The notes under the pieces were generated by a model. The model did not search any database. It was not told where the DNA came from and worked only from the letters and a program-made list of their open reading frames with translations. A program made the position numbers and the translations under genes. This document shows, one piece after another, positions 7,788-15,851 of a stretch of DNA of 64,000 bases; position 1 is the first letter of the stretch; each line of letters opens with the position of its first letter. Source of the DNA: Streptomyces sp. NBRC 110028. Its GTDB lineage: Bacteria; Actinomycetota; Actinomycetes; Streptomycetales; Streptomycetaceae. The stretch covers positions 1 to 64,000 of the forward strand of contig NZ_BBUZ01000049.1 of assembly GCF_001417735.1 (NCBI RefSeq), given 5' to 3'.

Positions 7788-8114
7788 ATGGAGACGCCCG
7801 ACACCCCCGACACCTTCGACAAGGAACTGTGCGACCTCGTCATCGACTTCGCACCGAGACTCTTCGCCGTGGTCCAGGAGTACGACGTGGAACCAGGGCT
7901 ACGAGACGGCGTGATCGCCGCCTGGGGCTTAGCCTTCGACGACGGTGCCGTGCGCGTGGCCAGTGTGGACGGCACTCGGCAGCTCACTCTCAACTCGCCC
8001 GAGCGGGCAATCCGGTATTTCGGCCCCCGGGCTGACGGCTCCCTCCAGGCCGCGCGGCTCGTCTGGCTGACTCCCTCCAGAACCGCCACGTTGCTCCGCG
8101 CCGAGCACTCCTGA
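7788..8114 (+). CDS. Conserved small protein next to WhiJ/DUF397 pair (TTA codon)
   Basis: A 108-residue acidic protein of unknown function, starting at ATG 7788 behind TCGGAGG. It has no signal peptide or membrane segment. Proteins like it are commonly found divergent from XRE-DUF5753/DUF397 modules in Streptomyces, and I infer it belongs to that regulatory module. It carries an in-frame TTA codon (7929-7931, WGLAF), so translation should depend on the bldA tRNA. Parts of its 3' end recur as decayed copies at about 8735 and 14243. Confidence 0.75.
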   Translation: METPDTPDTFDKELCDLVIDFAPRLFAVVQEYDVEPGLRDGVIAAWGLAFDDGAVRVASVDGTRQLTLNSPERAIRYFGPRADGSLQAARLVWLTPSRTATLLRAEHS

Positions 8115-8174
8115 CGGGCGGCGTTGCGCGAGGGCGGCGGCGATGCGTTCACGCGGAGCGGCCGCCCGCAGGCC
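8105..8174. repeat. Junction repeat, copy A
   Basis: This 70-base stretch is closely similar to 14253-14322, the end of the TPR gene read from its stop. It starts in the last codons of the upstream gene (GAGCACTCCTGACGGGCGGC). It is a leftover of a TPR gene that once converged on the 108-residue gene, cut short by the SRPBCC gene region. Confidence 0.65.
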
Positions 8175-8277
8175 GGGGCCGATACGCTTCGTTGCCCGAA
8201 GGGTGCTTCTTCCTTGCGAAGGCGAGGACTTGGGAACGTCTCAAGGCGTGGAAGCGAGAAGTCGAGGAGTGTTGTCC

Positions 8278-8730
8278 GTGGCCACGGTCGAGGCGCGGCG
8301 CGTGATGGCCGCCGATCCCCAGGACGTGTACGAGCTGATCGCCGACGTGACCCGGATCGGAGAGTGGAGCCCCGAGGCGACCGGAGCCGAGTGGCTGAAG
8401 GGCGAACCGGGCGCGGTCGGGTCGACGTTCCGCGGACACAACCGGCGGCCCTGGGTGAAGTGGAGCACGATCTGCACCGTCACCGCGGCCGATCCCGGGA
8501 AGCGTTTCGCGTTCGACGTCAGGGCGGCTGGTCGGCCGGTCGCGGCCTGGGAGTTCGAGATCGTCCCGCGCGAGGGCGGGTGCGAGGTCACACAGCGGAC
8601 TTTCGATCAGCGCAGCTTGTTCTACAAGGTGACCTCGGTGGTCACGACCGGATTGGGCCGACGCTCGGCTCGCAATCGTTGGACGATGGAACGGACCCTG
8701 GAGGCGCTGGCGAACACCGTGGAGCGCTGA
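8278..8730 (+). CDS. SRPBCC-fold protein (polyketide cyclase/START-like)
   Basis: A 150-residue SRPBCC protein. It opens with VEARRVMAADPQDVYELIAD followed by WSPEA, the usual N-terminus of the polyketide cyclase/dehydrase family, and ends in a long amphipathic helix. I chose GTG 8278 because GAGGAG is eight bases upstream; an in-frame GTG at 8269 is too close. Such proteins bind hydrophobic ligands in a deep cavity, and no ligand can be inferred. Its neighbours on both sides are remnants of another locus, so it was probably inserted between them. Confidence 0.85.
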   Translation: MATVEARRVMAADPQDVYELIADVTRIGEWSPEATGAEWLKGEPGAVGSTFRGHNRRPWVKWSTICTVTAADPGKRFAFDVRAAGRPVAAWEFEIVPREGGCEVTQRTFDQRSLFYKVTSVVTTGLGRRSARNRWTMERTLEALANTVER

Positions 8731-8734
8731 GTCC

Positions 8735-8866
8735 TCAACCCGACGGAGCGGGCGACCCGGTACTTCAAAGCATTCCTGGCGGGCCGCGTCACGCGAGGGC
8801 GAGCGCCGTGTGCCACAGGTCGTCCAGCTCGCGGTGGACCTCCGCGGCGCGGCGGTGGAAGTCGGA
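8735..8866 (-). pseudogene. Junction repeat copy B: decayed 3' ends of the small gene and the TPR gene
   Basis: Bases 8735-8765 resemble the end region of the 108-residue gene (LNPTERATRYF against LNSPERAIRYF). Bases 8770-8866 read on the minus strand give FHRRAAEVHRELDDLWHTALALA, matching FHRRAAVVHRELDDQWPTALAL of the TPR protein at 14.4 kb. Relative to that gene about 135 bases are deleted just inside its stop. No function is expected. Confidence 0.7.
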
Positions 8867-9031
8867 GGTCGGCGGGGGGACGCCTTCCGTCGTTTCTGGA
8901 GCGCGGCACCTGACCGGACGACAGGGTAGGACCCGGGCAGGGTGCAAGTTTACGCAAGTCCGTGGCCCTGCGGGCTGACACCGGGGCAATCTCGTGCATG
9001 ACCCGTCCGACCCCGGTCCCTGGAGGAAACC

Positions 9032-9313
9032 ATGTCGCTGAGGTTCGTCGGCATCGACCCGGACACACCCAACGGGGGCTCGCCCACAGTCTGACTCGAA
9101 GACGAGAAAGCGGAGATCGTCATTCAAGGGTGGCTGCTCGACCCGGAGATGTACACCGAGATCGCCGGAACCGAGTGGGTAGAGGGACACCCGATCGGCA
9201 TTCCGGGCCATGAGGGCGTGGTCCGTGTCCCCGTCAGGATGATCCCCTATCTGAGGAAGGTGTGCGATGACGCAGAGCGTGCCGGACTTTGCCGCCCTGC
9301 TGAGGAGCGCTGA
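9032..9313 (+). pseudogene. Small conserved gene upstream of DUF6879 gene, interrupted by in-frame TGA
   Basis: From ATG 9032, behind a perfect TGGAGGAAAC site, the frame reads MSLRFVGIDPDTPNGGSPTV, then TGA at 9092-9094. It continues open as LEDEKAEIVIQGW...IPYLRKVCDDAERAG to TGA at 9311-9313. The stop stands where the conserved family has Trp (TGG), so one base change explains it. The 3' end overlaps the DUF6879 gene by 47 bases, a normal arrangement for this pair. It is either a true nonsense mutation or a sequencing error. The function of the family is unknown. Confidence 0.65.
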
Positions 9314-9794
9314 GCACTCCGCGTGTCACCTGGAGATGCGCGACTCCTACATGGATGACCCGGTGTTCGCCGACTGGCGGGCAGGCAAGCCTGTCGACCA
9401 GCCCGAGGAATACCAGCTCCCGCAGGAATACCGGGAGTGGGCCGGTCTGGTCCGCGAGACCGTCGCCCGGGGCGTCGTCATGCGCCGGGCGCGAGTCGTC
9501 TCCGAACCGGTGACCGACTACATCCGTTGGGAGCGTGCGATCACCGAGCGGCACAATGTCGCGCTCGGTGAGCGGGTTCGCTGGCTGCCTCGGCGTCTCG
9601 CCTCTGATCTCGCCCTCCCGGGTAACGACCTGTGGCTGATCGATGAACGCCGTGTCCTGTTCCACTGGTTCACTGGCGACGGCGAGTGGGCAGGACACGA
9701 ATTCGACGAGGACCCGGCCACCGTGGAGATGGTGACGACTGCCTTCGAGGCGGTGTGGGACCGGGGCATTCCACACTCCGAGTACGTTGTCTAA
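9267..9794 (+). CDS. DUF6879 family protein
   Basis: A 175-residue soluble protein of the DUF6879 family, with typical features ARRVVSEPxTDYIRWE-like (here RARVVSEPVTDYIRWE), DLWLIDERRVLFHWF and a final acidic stretch. Function is unknown. In Streptomyces it sits beside XRE-DUF5753 regulators, as it does here with the gene at 9825. Its ATG lies inside the end of the interrupted small gene, with GAGGAAGG eight bases upstream. Confidence 0.9.
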   Translation: MTQSVPDFAALLRSAEHSACHLEMRDSYMDDPVFADWRAGKPVDQPEEYQLPQEYREWAGLVRETVARGVVMRRARVVSEPVTDYIRWERAITERHNVALGERVRWLPRRLASDLALPGNDLWLIDERRVLFHWFTGDGEWAGHEFDEDPATVEMVTTAFEAVWDRGIPHSEYVV

Positions 9795-9824
9795 TCCCTG
9801 TCCGCCCGTAGCAAGTAGAGCTCT

Positions 9825-10673
9825 ATGCCCTCGTCTCCATCCTCCAGCGTCATCGAGGCTCGGAAGGCCCTCGCGAACCGGCTGGTCGAGATCCGCAAGG
9901 ATGCCGGGCTCACGGGGGCCGAGCTGTCCGCCCGCTGCGGATGGCACGAGAGCAAGACGTCCCTCATCCAAAGCGGCAGGACCGCCCCATCAGAGGAAGA
10001 CCTGCGCGCCTGGTGCGCGGCTTGTGGCGCCGACGACCAAGTGCCCGACCTGATCGCCACCTCGCGCGCCGTCGACTCGATGTACACCGAGTGGCGGCGT
10101 ACCGAGCACTCCGGACTTCGGGCCGAGCAAGAGTCGGTTGCCCCGCTGTACCAGCGCACGAGCCTTTTCCGGGTCTACGCCAGTCGTGTTCTGCCCGGGA
10201 TGGTGCAGACGCCGGAGTACACCACCGCGGTACTGCGATCCATCCAGCGGCACCGCGTTCCGGTCGACGATGTCGAGGACGCCGTCAATGCGCGGATGGA
10301 CCGGCAACGCATGTTGTTCTCGGGCCGGCACCGCTTCGGCCTGCTCATCGAGGAGTACGTGCTGTACGCCGCCGTGTGCGATTCCGGCACCATGGCCGGA
10401 CAGCTCGGCCAGCTCATCACCGCGGCCTCAAGTCCGTTCGTCAGCCTCGGCATCATCCCGATGGGCGCTGAGCGGCCGCATCTCCCGGTCGAAGACTTCT
10501 ACATGTTCGATGAGGCAGAGGTCGCGGTCGAGTTGACCTCTGGTTATCTGCGGATCACCCGGCCCCCGGAGATCGCCGAGTACGTGCGAACCTTCGCCTC
10601 GTTCGCTGCCATGGCCGCGCGTGGTCCCCACGCGCGATTGTTGATCACCAAGGCGATTAACGCTCTCAGGTGA
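9825..10673 (+). CDS. WhiJ-like XRE regulator with DUF5753 domain (second copy)
   Basis: A 282-residue paralogue of the regulator at 6.7 kb. The XRE helix-turn-helix lies at about 15-70 (ARKALANRLVEIRKDAGLTG, SKTSLIQSGRTAPS), followed by DUF5753 (VLPGMVQTPEYTTAVLRSI, LIEEYVLYAAV). It follows the DUF6879 gene by 30 bases. The ribosome site before ATG 9825 is weak. Instead of DUF397 its partner here is the DUF6879 gene. A role in development or secondary-metabolism control is inferred from family members. Confidence 0.92.
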   Translation: MPSSPSSSVIEARKALANRLVEIRKDAGLTGAELSARCGWHESKTSLIQSGRTAPSEEDLRAWCAACGADDQVPDLIATSRAVDSMYTEWRRTEHSGLRAEQESVAPLYQRTSLFRVYASRVLPGMVQTPEYTTAVLRSIQRHRVPVDDVEDAVNARMDRQRMLFSGRHRFGLLIEEYVLYAAVCDSGTMAGQLGQLITAASSPFVSLGIIPMGAERPHLPVEDFYMFDEAEVAVELTSGYLRITRPPEIAEYVRTFASFAAMAARGPHARLLITKAINALR

Positions 10674-10805
10674 AGGGGCGCAAGAAGGCGCAAGATCCTC
10701 GCGCCCGCCGGATGTGACTTCCTAGCTTCGAAGCATGCCCCCACCGAGCTCCTCCCGACCCCGGCATTCGTTCGCCACACAGCGGCACCTACCGAACGGA
10801 GACAC

Positions 10806-11045
10806 ATGACGGGCATCGAATTCGAAGCAAAGGCCCTGGACATCGGCCCGACGAAGATGGGGCAGCTCATCATCGAGGCGGGCGGAGTGCGCCAGGCTGA
10901 ACCACGGCTGATGCGCCGGTACGTCTACGACACCATCCCGGCCGCCCCCGGCCGGTGGGTGCGCCTGCGCGACACCGGGGCCGTAACGACCCTGTGTGTC
11001 AAGCAGATCTCAACCGACGCGGTCGATGGCACCCACGAGACCGAA
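10806..11045 (+). pseudogene. CYTH-domain (class IV adenylate cyclase-like) gene, N-terminal half
   Basis: ATG 10806, behind GGAGACAC, opens MTGIEFEAKALDI. This is the ExExK-type start of CYTH proteins, and LMRRYVYDTIP, WVRLRDTG and VKQIS follow. Homology stops at about residue 80 (GTHETE). After that the DNA belongs to another gene tail and an IS region. The C-terminal half lies at 12778-13008. CYTH enzymes act on triphosphates in a tunnel needing both halves, so this one is inactive. Confidence 0.8.
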
Positions 11046-11158
11046 CCGGCACCGTCGCCCCGTACGCCGCCGCCCACCCGGGCGACAAGTGGGTCAAGCC
11101 CATCGTCGCCCAGCTCAACTCCATCGAGTCCACCCTCGACCTCATCAACAGCTCCTGA
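11046..11158 (+). pseudogene. Unidentified C-terminal gene fragment fused to the CYTH remnant
   Basis: In a different frame from the CYTH remnant this reads TGTVAPYAAAHPGDKWVKPI...LDLINSS and stops at TGA 11156-11158, directly before a strong hairpin. It looks like the genuine end of an unrelated gene with its own terminator, joined to CYTH by recombination. I do not recognise the family. Confidence 0.45.
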
Positions 11159-11160
11159 CC

Positions 11161-11196
11161 TGCGGTGGGACCGCCTGGAAGGGCGGTCCCACCGCA
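11161..11196 (+). terminator. Strong perfect hairpin
   Basis: A perfect 15-base stem, TGCGGTGGGACCGCC / GGCGGTCCCACCGCA with a 6-base loop, two bases after the stop of the gene-tail fragment. It is typical of a Streptomyces terminator. Confidence 0.75.
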
Positions 11197-11215
11197 CAGC
11201 CCGAAGGCCCTCGTC

Positions 11216-12052
11216 ATGCGTTCTCGCCGCTATCCCTCGGACACCACGAATGCCGAATGGGCCTTGCTCGAAGGGCTGCTGCCCACCGCGGCCTGCGAGA
11301 CCAGCAGGGGCGGCCGGCCTGAGAAACATCCCCGTCGCGAGATCGTCGATGCGATCCGCTACGTCGTGGACACGGGATGCAAGTGGCGAGCCCTACCTGC
11401 AGATTTTCCGCCCTGGCGCACAGTTTGGGGGTTCATGGCCCGTTGGGCAGCCGCCGGGATCGTCGGCCAGATCCGGGACCATCTGGCCGGCCGGATCCGC
11501 CGGGACATGGGCAAAGGGCCCCGTGCGGTCGCCACCCTGATCGACTCCCAGAGCGTCAAGGCAGCCGAGACGGTCTCCAAGGCCACCCGCGGCTACGACG
11601 CGGGCAAGAAGATAAACGGGCGCAAGCGTCACCTGGTCGTCGATACTCGCGGACTTCCCCTCATGGTCATGGTCACACCCGCCGACCTGCACGACGCCGC
11701 TGCCGCGAAGGAAGTCCTCTTTCGGCTCCGCCTTATGCACCCCGAGATCACGATCGTGTGGGCCGACTCTGCCTACGCCGGAAAGCTGGTCGACTGGGCC
11801 AAACGACACCTCAACCTCACGATCAAGCCCGTCAGCCGCCCCAAGGACGCCTCCGGCTTCGTCGTCCTGCCCCGCCGCTGGGTCGTAGAGAGGTCGCTCG
11901 CCTGGATGATGCACGCCCGCCGCCACGCCAGGGACTACGAACGGCTCATCCAGCACTCCGAGACCCTGATCACCTGGGCCGCCATCACCCTCATGACCAG
12001 GCGCCTCGCCCGGAAAGGCGCCACCCCCAGCTGGCCGAGGAGGCCAGCCTGA
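11216..12052 (+). CDS. IS5-family transposase (DDE type, DUF4096 N-terminus)
   Basis: A 278-residue full-length transposase from ATG 11216. The N-terminal DUF4096-type part (YPSDTTNAEWALLEGLLP, YVVDTGCKWRALPADFPPW) is followed by the DDE nuclease core: IDSQSVK (first Asp), WADSAYAG (second Asp) and VVERSLAWM (Glu). All three acidic residues are in place and the frame is open, so it may be active. I could not find convincing terminal inverted repeats or a target duplication, so the element borders are unset. It lies between the two halves of the CYTH gene. Confidence 0.92.
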   Translation: MRSRRYPSDTTNAEWALLEGLLPTAACETSRGGRPEKHPRREIVDAIRYVVDTGCKWRALPADFPPWRTVWGFMARWAAAGIVGQIRDHLAGRIRRDMGKGPRAVATLIDSQSVKAAETVSKATRGYDAGKKINGRKRHLVVDTRGLPLMVMVTPADLHDAAAAKEVLFRLRLMHPEITIVWADSAYAGKLVDWAKRHLNLTIKPVSRPKDASGFVVLPRRWVVERSLAWMMHARRHARDYERLIQHSETLITWAAITLMTRRLARKGATPSWPRRPA

Positions 12053-12146
12053 TCCACGCGGCCTGCCTTATGAGGCCCAGCCGGGTAGTCCGCCGCGATC
12101 GCGTCGTCCTCCGGATCCCGCTCTGCGGGCCCGCTGACAGCTGCCG

Positions 12147-12183
12147 GTGAGGCCGCAGCCTTGATGCAGGGCTGCGGCCTCAC
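12147..12183. terminator. Perfect hairpin between convergent genes
   Basis: GTGAGGCCGCAGCC / GGCTGCGGCCTCAC, a 14-base perfect stem with a 9-base loop. It lies between the transposase and the Smr-domain gene, which converge on it. Confidence 0.7.
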
Positions 12184-12201
12184 TGTTTGCCGACTCCCTT
12201 A

Positions 12202-12504
12202 TCACATGCCCCAGTCATGGTCTTCCTCGTCGTCCACGGGGGCAGCGGAGCGTGACCCGGGCGGAGCCATGCGAACGATGACTCGGCCGCTGTTGCCTGG
12301 AAGGGTTTCAACAGCGTGGTACAGCTTCTTGATGTGCTTCTGCGCGAGGAACGTCAGTACCCGCTGCTTAAGCTGCCCCGATCCTTTGCCCGGAATGAAC
12401 TGAACATCCTCGCCCGCCTGCGCCGCCCTGAAGATCGTCTGTCGCAGCGTCAGCTCGATATCACGGTTGTTCTGGAAAATCGGATGCAGATCTACAGTGA
12501 TCAC
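12202..12504 (-). CDS. Small Smr (MutS2 C-terminal)-domain protein
   Basis: About 100 residues made of an Smr domain only. VDLHPIF near the start stands for the LDLHG motif, and FIPGKGSGQLKQRVLTFL for the HGxGxG loop, with Pro replacing the His. Smr domains bind or nick nucleic acid, or act in ribosome rescue. Loss of the loop His may affect cutting. The start is GTG 12504 with AAGGAG ten bases upstream. It ends with an acidic tail (DDEEDHDW). It lies within the region separating the CYTH halves, so it probably arrived by recombination. Confidence 0.7.
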   Translation of the reverse strand: MITVDLHPIFQNNRDIELTLRQTIFRAAQAGEDVQFIPGKGSGQLKQRVLTFLAQKHIKKLYHAVETLPGNSGRVIVRMAPPGSRSAAPVDDEEDHDWGM

Positions 12505-12777
12505 TCTTACCTGTCTCCTTGAACCATGCTTAAGGGCCCATCATCCCCGCTAGGGAAGACGGGATGATCGCGGCCGCGGTCCGAACTACCGCACGCCAAC
12601 CTACCTGGGCTGGGAGATCGTTCGCTGGCGCGGCCAACTGAGGGACACTCACCGCACCGGCTACCGGGAGGGTGCCGACAGGAGCGGAGAAGATCGGACC
12701 CAGGCAGTTTGCTTGGACAATCGGATACCAGGTACAGACCGAGAGATTGGAGGCCGCGAGGATCAGAAACACGCACT

Positions 12778-13008
12778 CAGGAGAACCGGCGCACCTCCTA
12801 CACGCTCGGCGCCGTGCGCCTGGAGATCGACGAGTGGCCCCTCATCCCGCCGTATCTGGAGATCGAGGCGGACGACGAGCCGCAGGTGTGGGCCGCGGCC
12901 GAAGCGCTGGGGTTCGACCGCGAGCGCCTCACGTCGATCAACACGACCAAGGTCTACGACCTGTACGGCATCGACCTGTACGCGATCACCGACCTGCGGT
13001 TCGAGTAG
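12778..13008 (+). pseudogene. CYTH-domain gene, C-terminal half
   Basis: From QENRRTSYTLG onward the frame matches the second half of CYTH proteins: VRLEIDEWPLIPPYLEIEAD, then a helix and TTKVYDLYGIDLY. It stops at TAG 13006-13008. About 25-30 residues that should join it to the half at 10806 are missing. The radical SAM gene starts 49 bases later, so the intact ancestor was probably the first gene of a CYTH-radical SAM operon. Confidence 0.8.
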
Positions 13009-13057
13009 CCGAGGCCCCAGTCGGCGGAACGTCGGCCGGGACATTGGAGGGGGCACG

Positions 13058-14173
13058 ATGCACGACACGAACAACCTGCCGGTCGAGGTCCGACCGGACC
13101 GCACCTTACGCGTGAAGATCATCGACGCGTGCGGGCTCGCTTGCTCGTTCTGCCACAACGAGGGCACCCCCGTGGTCACTGACAACGGCGGCCGGGCAGC
13201 AGGTGAGTTCACCGGCACGCCCGGGCGATCCGGCCGGGTGTCCATCTACCTGAAGTCCAATGGCGCCGGCTTCCTTCCGGCCCGCATCCCGGCCGACTCA
13301 GACTTCGCCTTGGCGCTGGCCGCCGTCCGTGGCAGCCTGCCTACCAACGAAGTCCACTTCACCGGCGGGGAACCCACCCTGCATCCGGAGCTGCCCGGGT
13401 TGATCCGCATCGCCCGGCGCCTCGGGCTGACCGTCGGACTGACCTCGAACGGTGAGAACGGCGCGGCCGTCCTCCCGGAAGCCGCAGCAGCCGGCCTGGA
13501 CCGCATCAACCTGTCAGTGTTCGGCACCACCCCCGAAGAACTCGCCGCCGTGCAGGGCCCGCGCCTGGCCTCGCCAAAGCTCGCCGCGCGCAAGCTCGAC
13601 GCGCTGGCAAAGACGATCGAGAGTGCTCGTACCTACGGCATCAAGGTGTCGGCCAACATCGTGATCCCGAACGACGACCATGTGGAACGCGTGCTGCGCA
13701 TCATTGAGCGGCACGGTCGGTCGGTGGTGGTGCGCATGCTCGTGTCGCTGGAGGACGACGGGGCGTCGCTGGCCGCCATGCAGGAGGTCGTCGACCACCT
13801 CGACGCCGTGCCGGTCCGGAGGATCGTCACAGCGGGTGCGTCGGATCAGCGGGTACGGTACCGGCTGCCGGACGGGCGGACTTTATACGCGAAGAGCATC
13901 CGGCCCGTGCGCCTCCCGGAGACGTGCGCCGAGTGCAAATTCACCAGGTCCGACGACTGCCAAGAGGGCTACTACGGCGTCCGGATGTACCGGGCCACGG
14001 GCGGGCCGTTCATGGTCGGCGTGTGCATTCAGCGGATGGACCTGTGCCTACCGCTCGGTGAGTTCATCATGAGCCAGCGCTGCCGAGAGGTCGCCGCATT
14101 CCGAGACGACGAAGCGGCGAGACTCACGAAGCTGTACGCGGCCCGCACGCCGTCGCCCCAGCATCGGGCATAG
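13058..14173 (+). CDS. Radical SAM enzyme with C-terminal cysteine cluster; two TTA codons
   Basis: A 371-residue radical SAM protein from ATG 13058 behind TTGGAGGGGG. The CxxxCxxC motif is CGLACSFC (about residues 22-29). EVHFTGGEPTLHPEL is the GGE region, and a full TIM-barrel follows. The last 80 residues hold further cysteines (CAECKF, DDCQEG, GVCIQ, DLCLP, RC), suggesting an auxiliary iron-sulfur cluster as in MoaA or SPASM-type proteins. Two in-frame TTA codons (13106-13108 and 13883-13885) predict bldA dependence. The upstream CYTH gene is broken. Substrate unknown; no precursor peptide was seen next to it. Confidence 0.88.
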   Translation: MHDTNNLPVEVRPDRTLRVKIIDACGLACSFCHNEGTPVVTDNGGRAAGEFTGTPGRSGRVSIYLKSNGAGFLPARIPADSDFALALAAVRGSLPTNEVHFTGGEPTLHPELPGLIRIARRLGLTVGLTSNGENGAAVLPEAAAAGLDRINLSVFGTTPEELAAVQGPRLASPKLAARKLDALAKTIESARTYGIKVSANIVIPNDDHVERVLRIIERHGRSVVVRMLVSLEDDGASLAAMQEVVDHLDAVPVRRIVTAGASDQRVRYRLPDGRTLYAKSIRPVRLPETCAECKFTRSDDCQEGYYGVRMYRATGGPFMVGVCIQRMDLCLPLGEFIMSQRCREVAAFRDDEAARLTKLYAARTPSPQHRA

Positions 14174-14252
14174 CGCCCCCAAGTGAGCCCCGGCCGTCAG
14201 CGCCGTTGGTTCTAGTGGTCGTCGCAACACCCCAGCTCAAGAGGTGCGCCGA

Positions 14253-14322
14253 GCGTTCCTGACGGGCCGTGTTACGCGAGGGCGGCGGTGATGCGGTCAC
14301 GCAGTGCCGCCGCCCGGGGGTC
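14253..14322. repeat. Junction repeat, copy C
   Basis: The end of the TPR gene together with about 20 upstream bases (GCGCCGAGCGTTCCTGACGGG) matches copies A (8105-8174) and B (8770-8866). It is the most complete copy of the junction where a small gene and a TPR gene converge. Confidence 0.65.
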
Positions 14323-15510
14323 GTCGTAGGAGGCGAGCGCGCGCAGGGCTTCGGCCCAGTGCGGTCGCGCCTCCTCCGCTTCGTCCGCCTCGCGCAGCGC
14401 ACCGGCGAGGCCGTCGAGCGCGAGCGCCGTGGGCCACTGGTCGTCCAGCTCCCGGTGGACCACCGCCGCGCGGCGGTGGAAGTCGGCCGCCTCCGCCGGG
14501 CGTCCGAGCCGCCGGTACGTCTCCCCCGCGCCGTCCCACGCCCGCGCCTCCCGCGCCCGGTCGCCGAGGCGGCGTTGAAGCGAGGCGGCGCGCTGGAACG
14601 AGACCAGGGCGTCGTGCGGTTCATCGTTCGCCAGCTGCGCCCGGCCCAGCTCCAGCAGCCAGTAGCCCTCCCACATGTGGTTGCCGTGAGTGAGGGCGAT
14701 GTCCAGCGCGTCCTGTGCGGACCGCAGCGCCTCCTCCGGCCGGTCACTCTCCCGCTGTACGGCGCTCAGGATGCGCAGCGCGTTGCCCTCGCCGCCCTGG
14801 TTGCCCAGCTCACGGTGCGTCTCCAGGGCGCGGTGGACGAAGGCCGACGCCTCCTCCAGTTGGGCCAGTTCGTACGTCACCTCGGCGAGGTTCGCCAGTA
14901 CGACGGCCTCCCAGTGGACGGCCTCCAGTTCCCGGAACAGGGTTACGGCCTGCTCGAAGTGGTCCTTCGCCGTCTCCAGCCGACGTCCCCGCAGGTGGAT
15001 CAGCCCGATGTCGTTGAGCGACAGCGCCTCCCCGAGCCGGTCCCCCGTCTCCCGGCGGGCGGCCAGGGCACCCTGGTGGTACTCGGCGGCCTCGGCCAGG
15101 CGATGGGACTGCGTACAGGCCATCCCCAGGCTTTCCAACAGTTCGGCCTCCGCCGTGCGGTCGCCCACCCGGCGCGCCGCGCCCAGCCCGATCCGGCTCA
15201 TGGTGAGCCATTCCTCGAACGGGTTCAGGATCATGTGCACGCTCCGCAGCACCGCCGGAAGCTGCCAGGCGATCACATCGAGACCGGCCTCCTCGGCGGC
15301 GCGCGTGGCGGCCAGCAGATTGCCGCGCTCCGCCTCGTACCACCGCATGGCCTCGTCGTAGTCCGCGAAAGAGGCGGGGGTGACGCCCTCACTCAGCGGT
15401 TCGAGCGGGATATGGGCCTCCTGCGGGTTGATCCAGGTCTGGGCCGCGTCCGCGGAGTGCAGATACCACAGCAGTACCAGGCGCAATTCGTAGCGGTTCA
15501 CTGGGCCGTT
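14272..15510 (-). pseudogene. 5'-truncated NB-ARC/TPR regulator remnant
   Basis: About 410 residues of TPR-like repeats. It begins within the segment that normally follows the NB-ARC ATPase of AfsR/SARP-like or XRE-NB-ARC-TPR regulators (RYELRLVLLWYLHSADAAQTW, then FADYDEAMRWYEAERGNLLAATR). The N-terminal DNA-binding and NB-ARC parts are absent, and sequence upstream of about 15510 shows no homology to them. At least seven TPR units remain with an intact stop. It may still be translated as a free TPR protein, but loss of the effector domains makes a remnant more likely. Confidence 0.7.
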
Positions 15511-15837
15511 CCGCCCGTGAATCGGTCGGGCGCCGCACCTGGGCCGACCGCACAGCGTAAGCATCGGCACGGTGGCCACACCGAGCTGAGCAGAGGAGCC
15601 AGCGGATCACTGGCGATGACCACCACTTCGGCGCCCCACGTCCGGCCACTGTCACGGGACACACGCATGCTCATGAGCCGCTGCCCTCTTGCCGCCCTGT
15701 CCATCACGATCCGCCTTTCTGCCGCGTTCGGTCGTGATGGTGCCGTCGGCGGCCAGACCATCGCGACGACAGAAAGGGCGTTGTTCGGGTGTCCCCCAAA
15801 GGGCGTCATTTAGGTGTCATGGGCGGGTTTCCAGGGC

Positions 15838-15851
15838 TAGCGTGGACGTCA
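15838..15851 (+). promoter_or_regulatory. Leaderless promoter -10
   Basis: TAGCGT (15838-15843) lies seven bases before ATG 15851 and there is no purine-rich ribosome site. The transcript should therefore begin at or next to the start codon. A -35-like GTGTCA lies 18 bases upstream. Confidence 0.45.

Noticed and set aside
10806..11540. Continuous 244-codon frame running from the CYTH start into the transposase gene
   Set aside because: Only the first 80 residues are homologous to anything; the rest is Ser/Pro/Thr-rich out-of-frame reading of a gene tail and the transposase.
11160..12110. Terminal inverted repeats of the IS5-like element
   Set aside because: I compared the sequences flanking the transposase in both directions and found no matching inverted ends or target duplication. 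The strong hairpins at 11161 and 12147 look like terminators.
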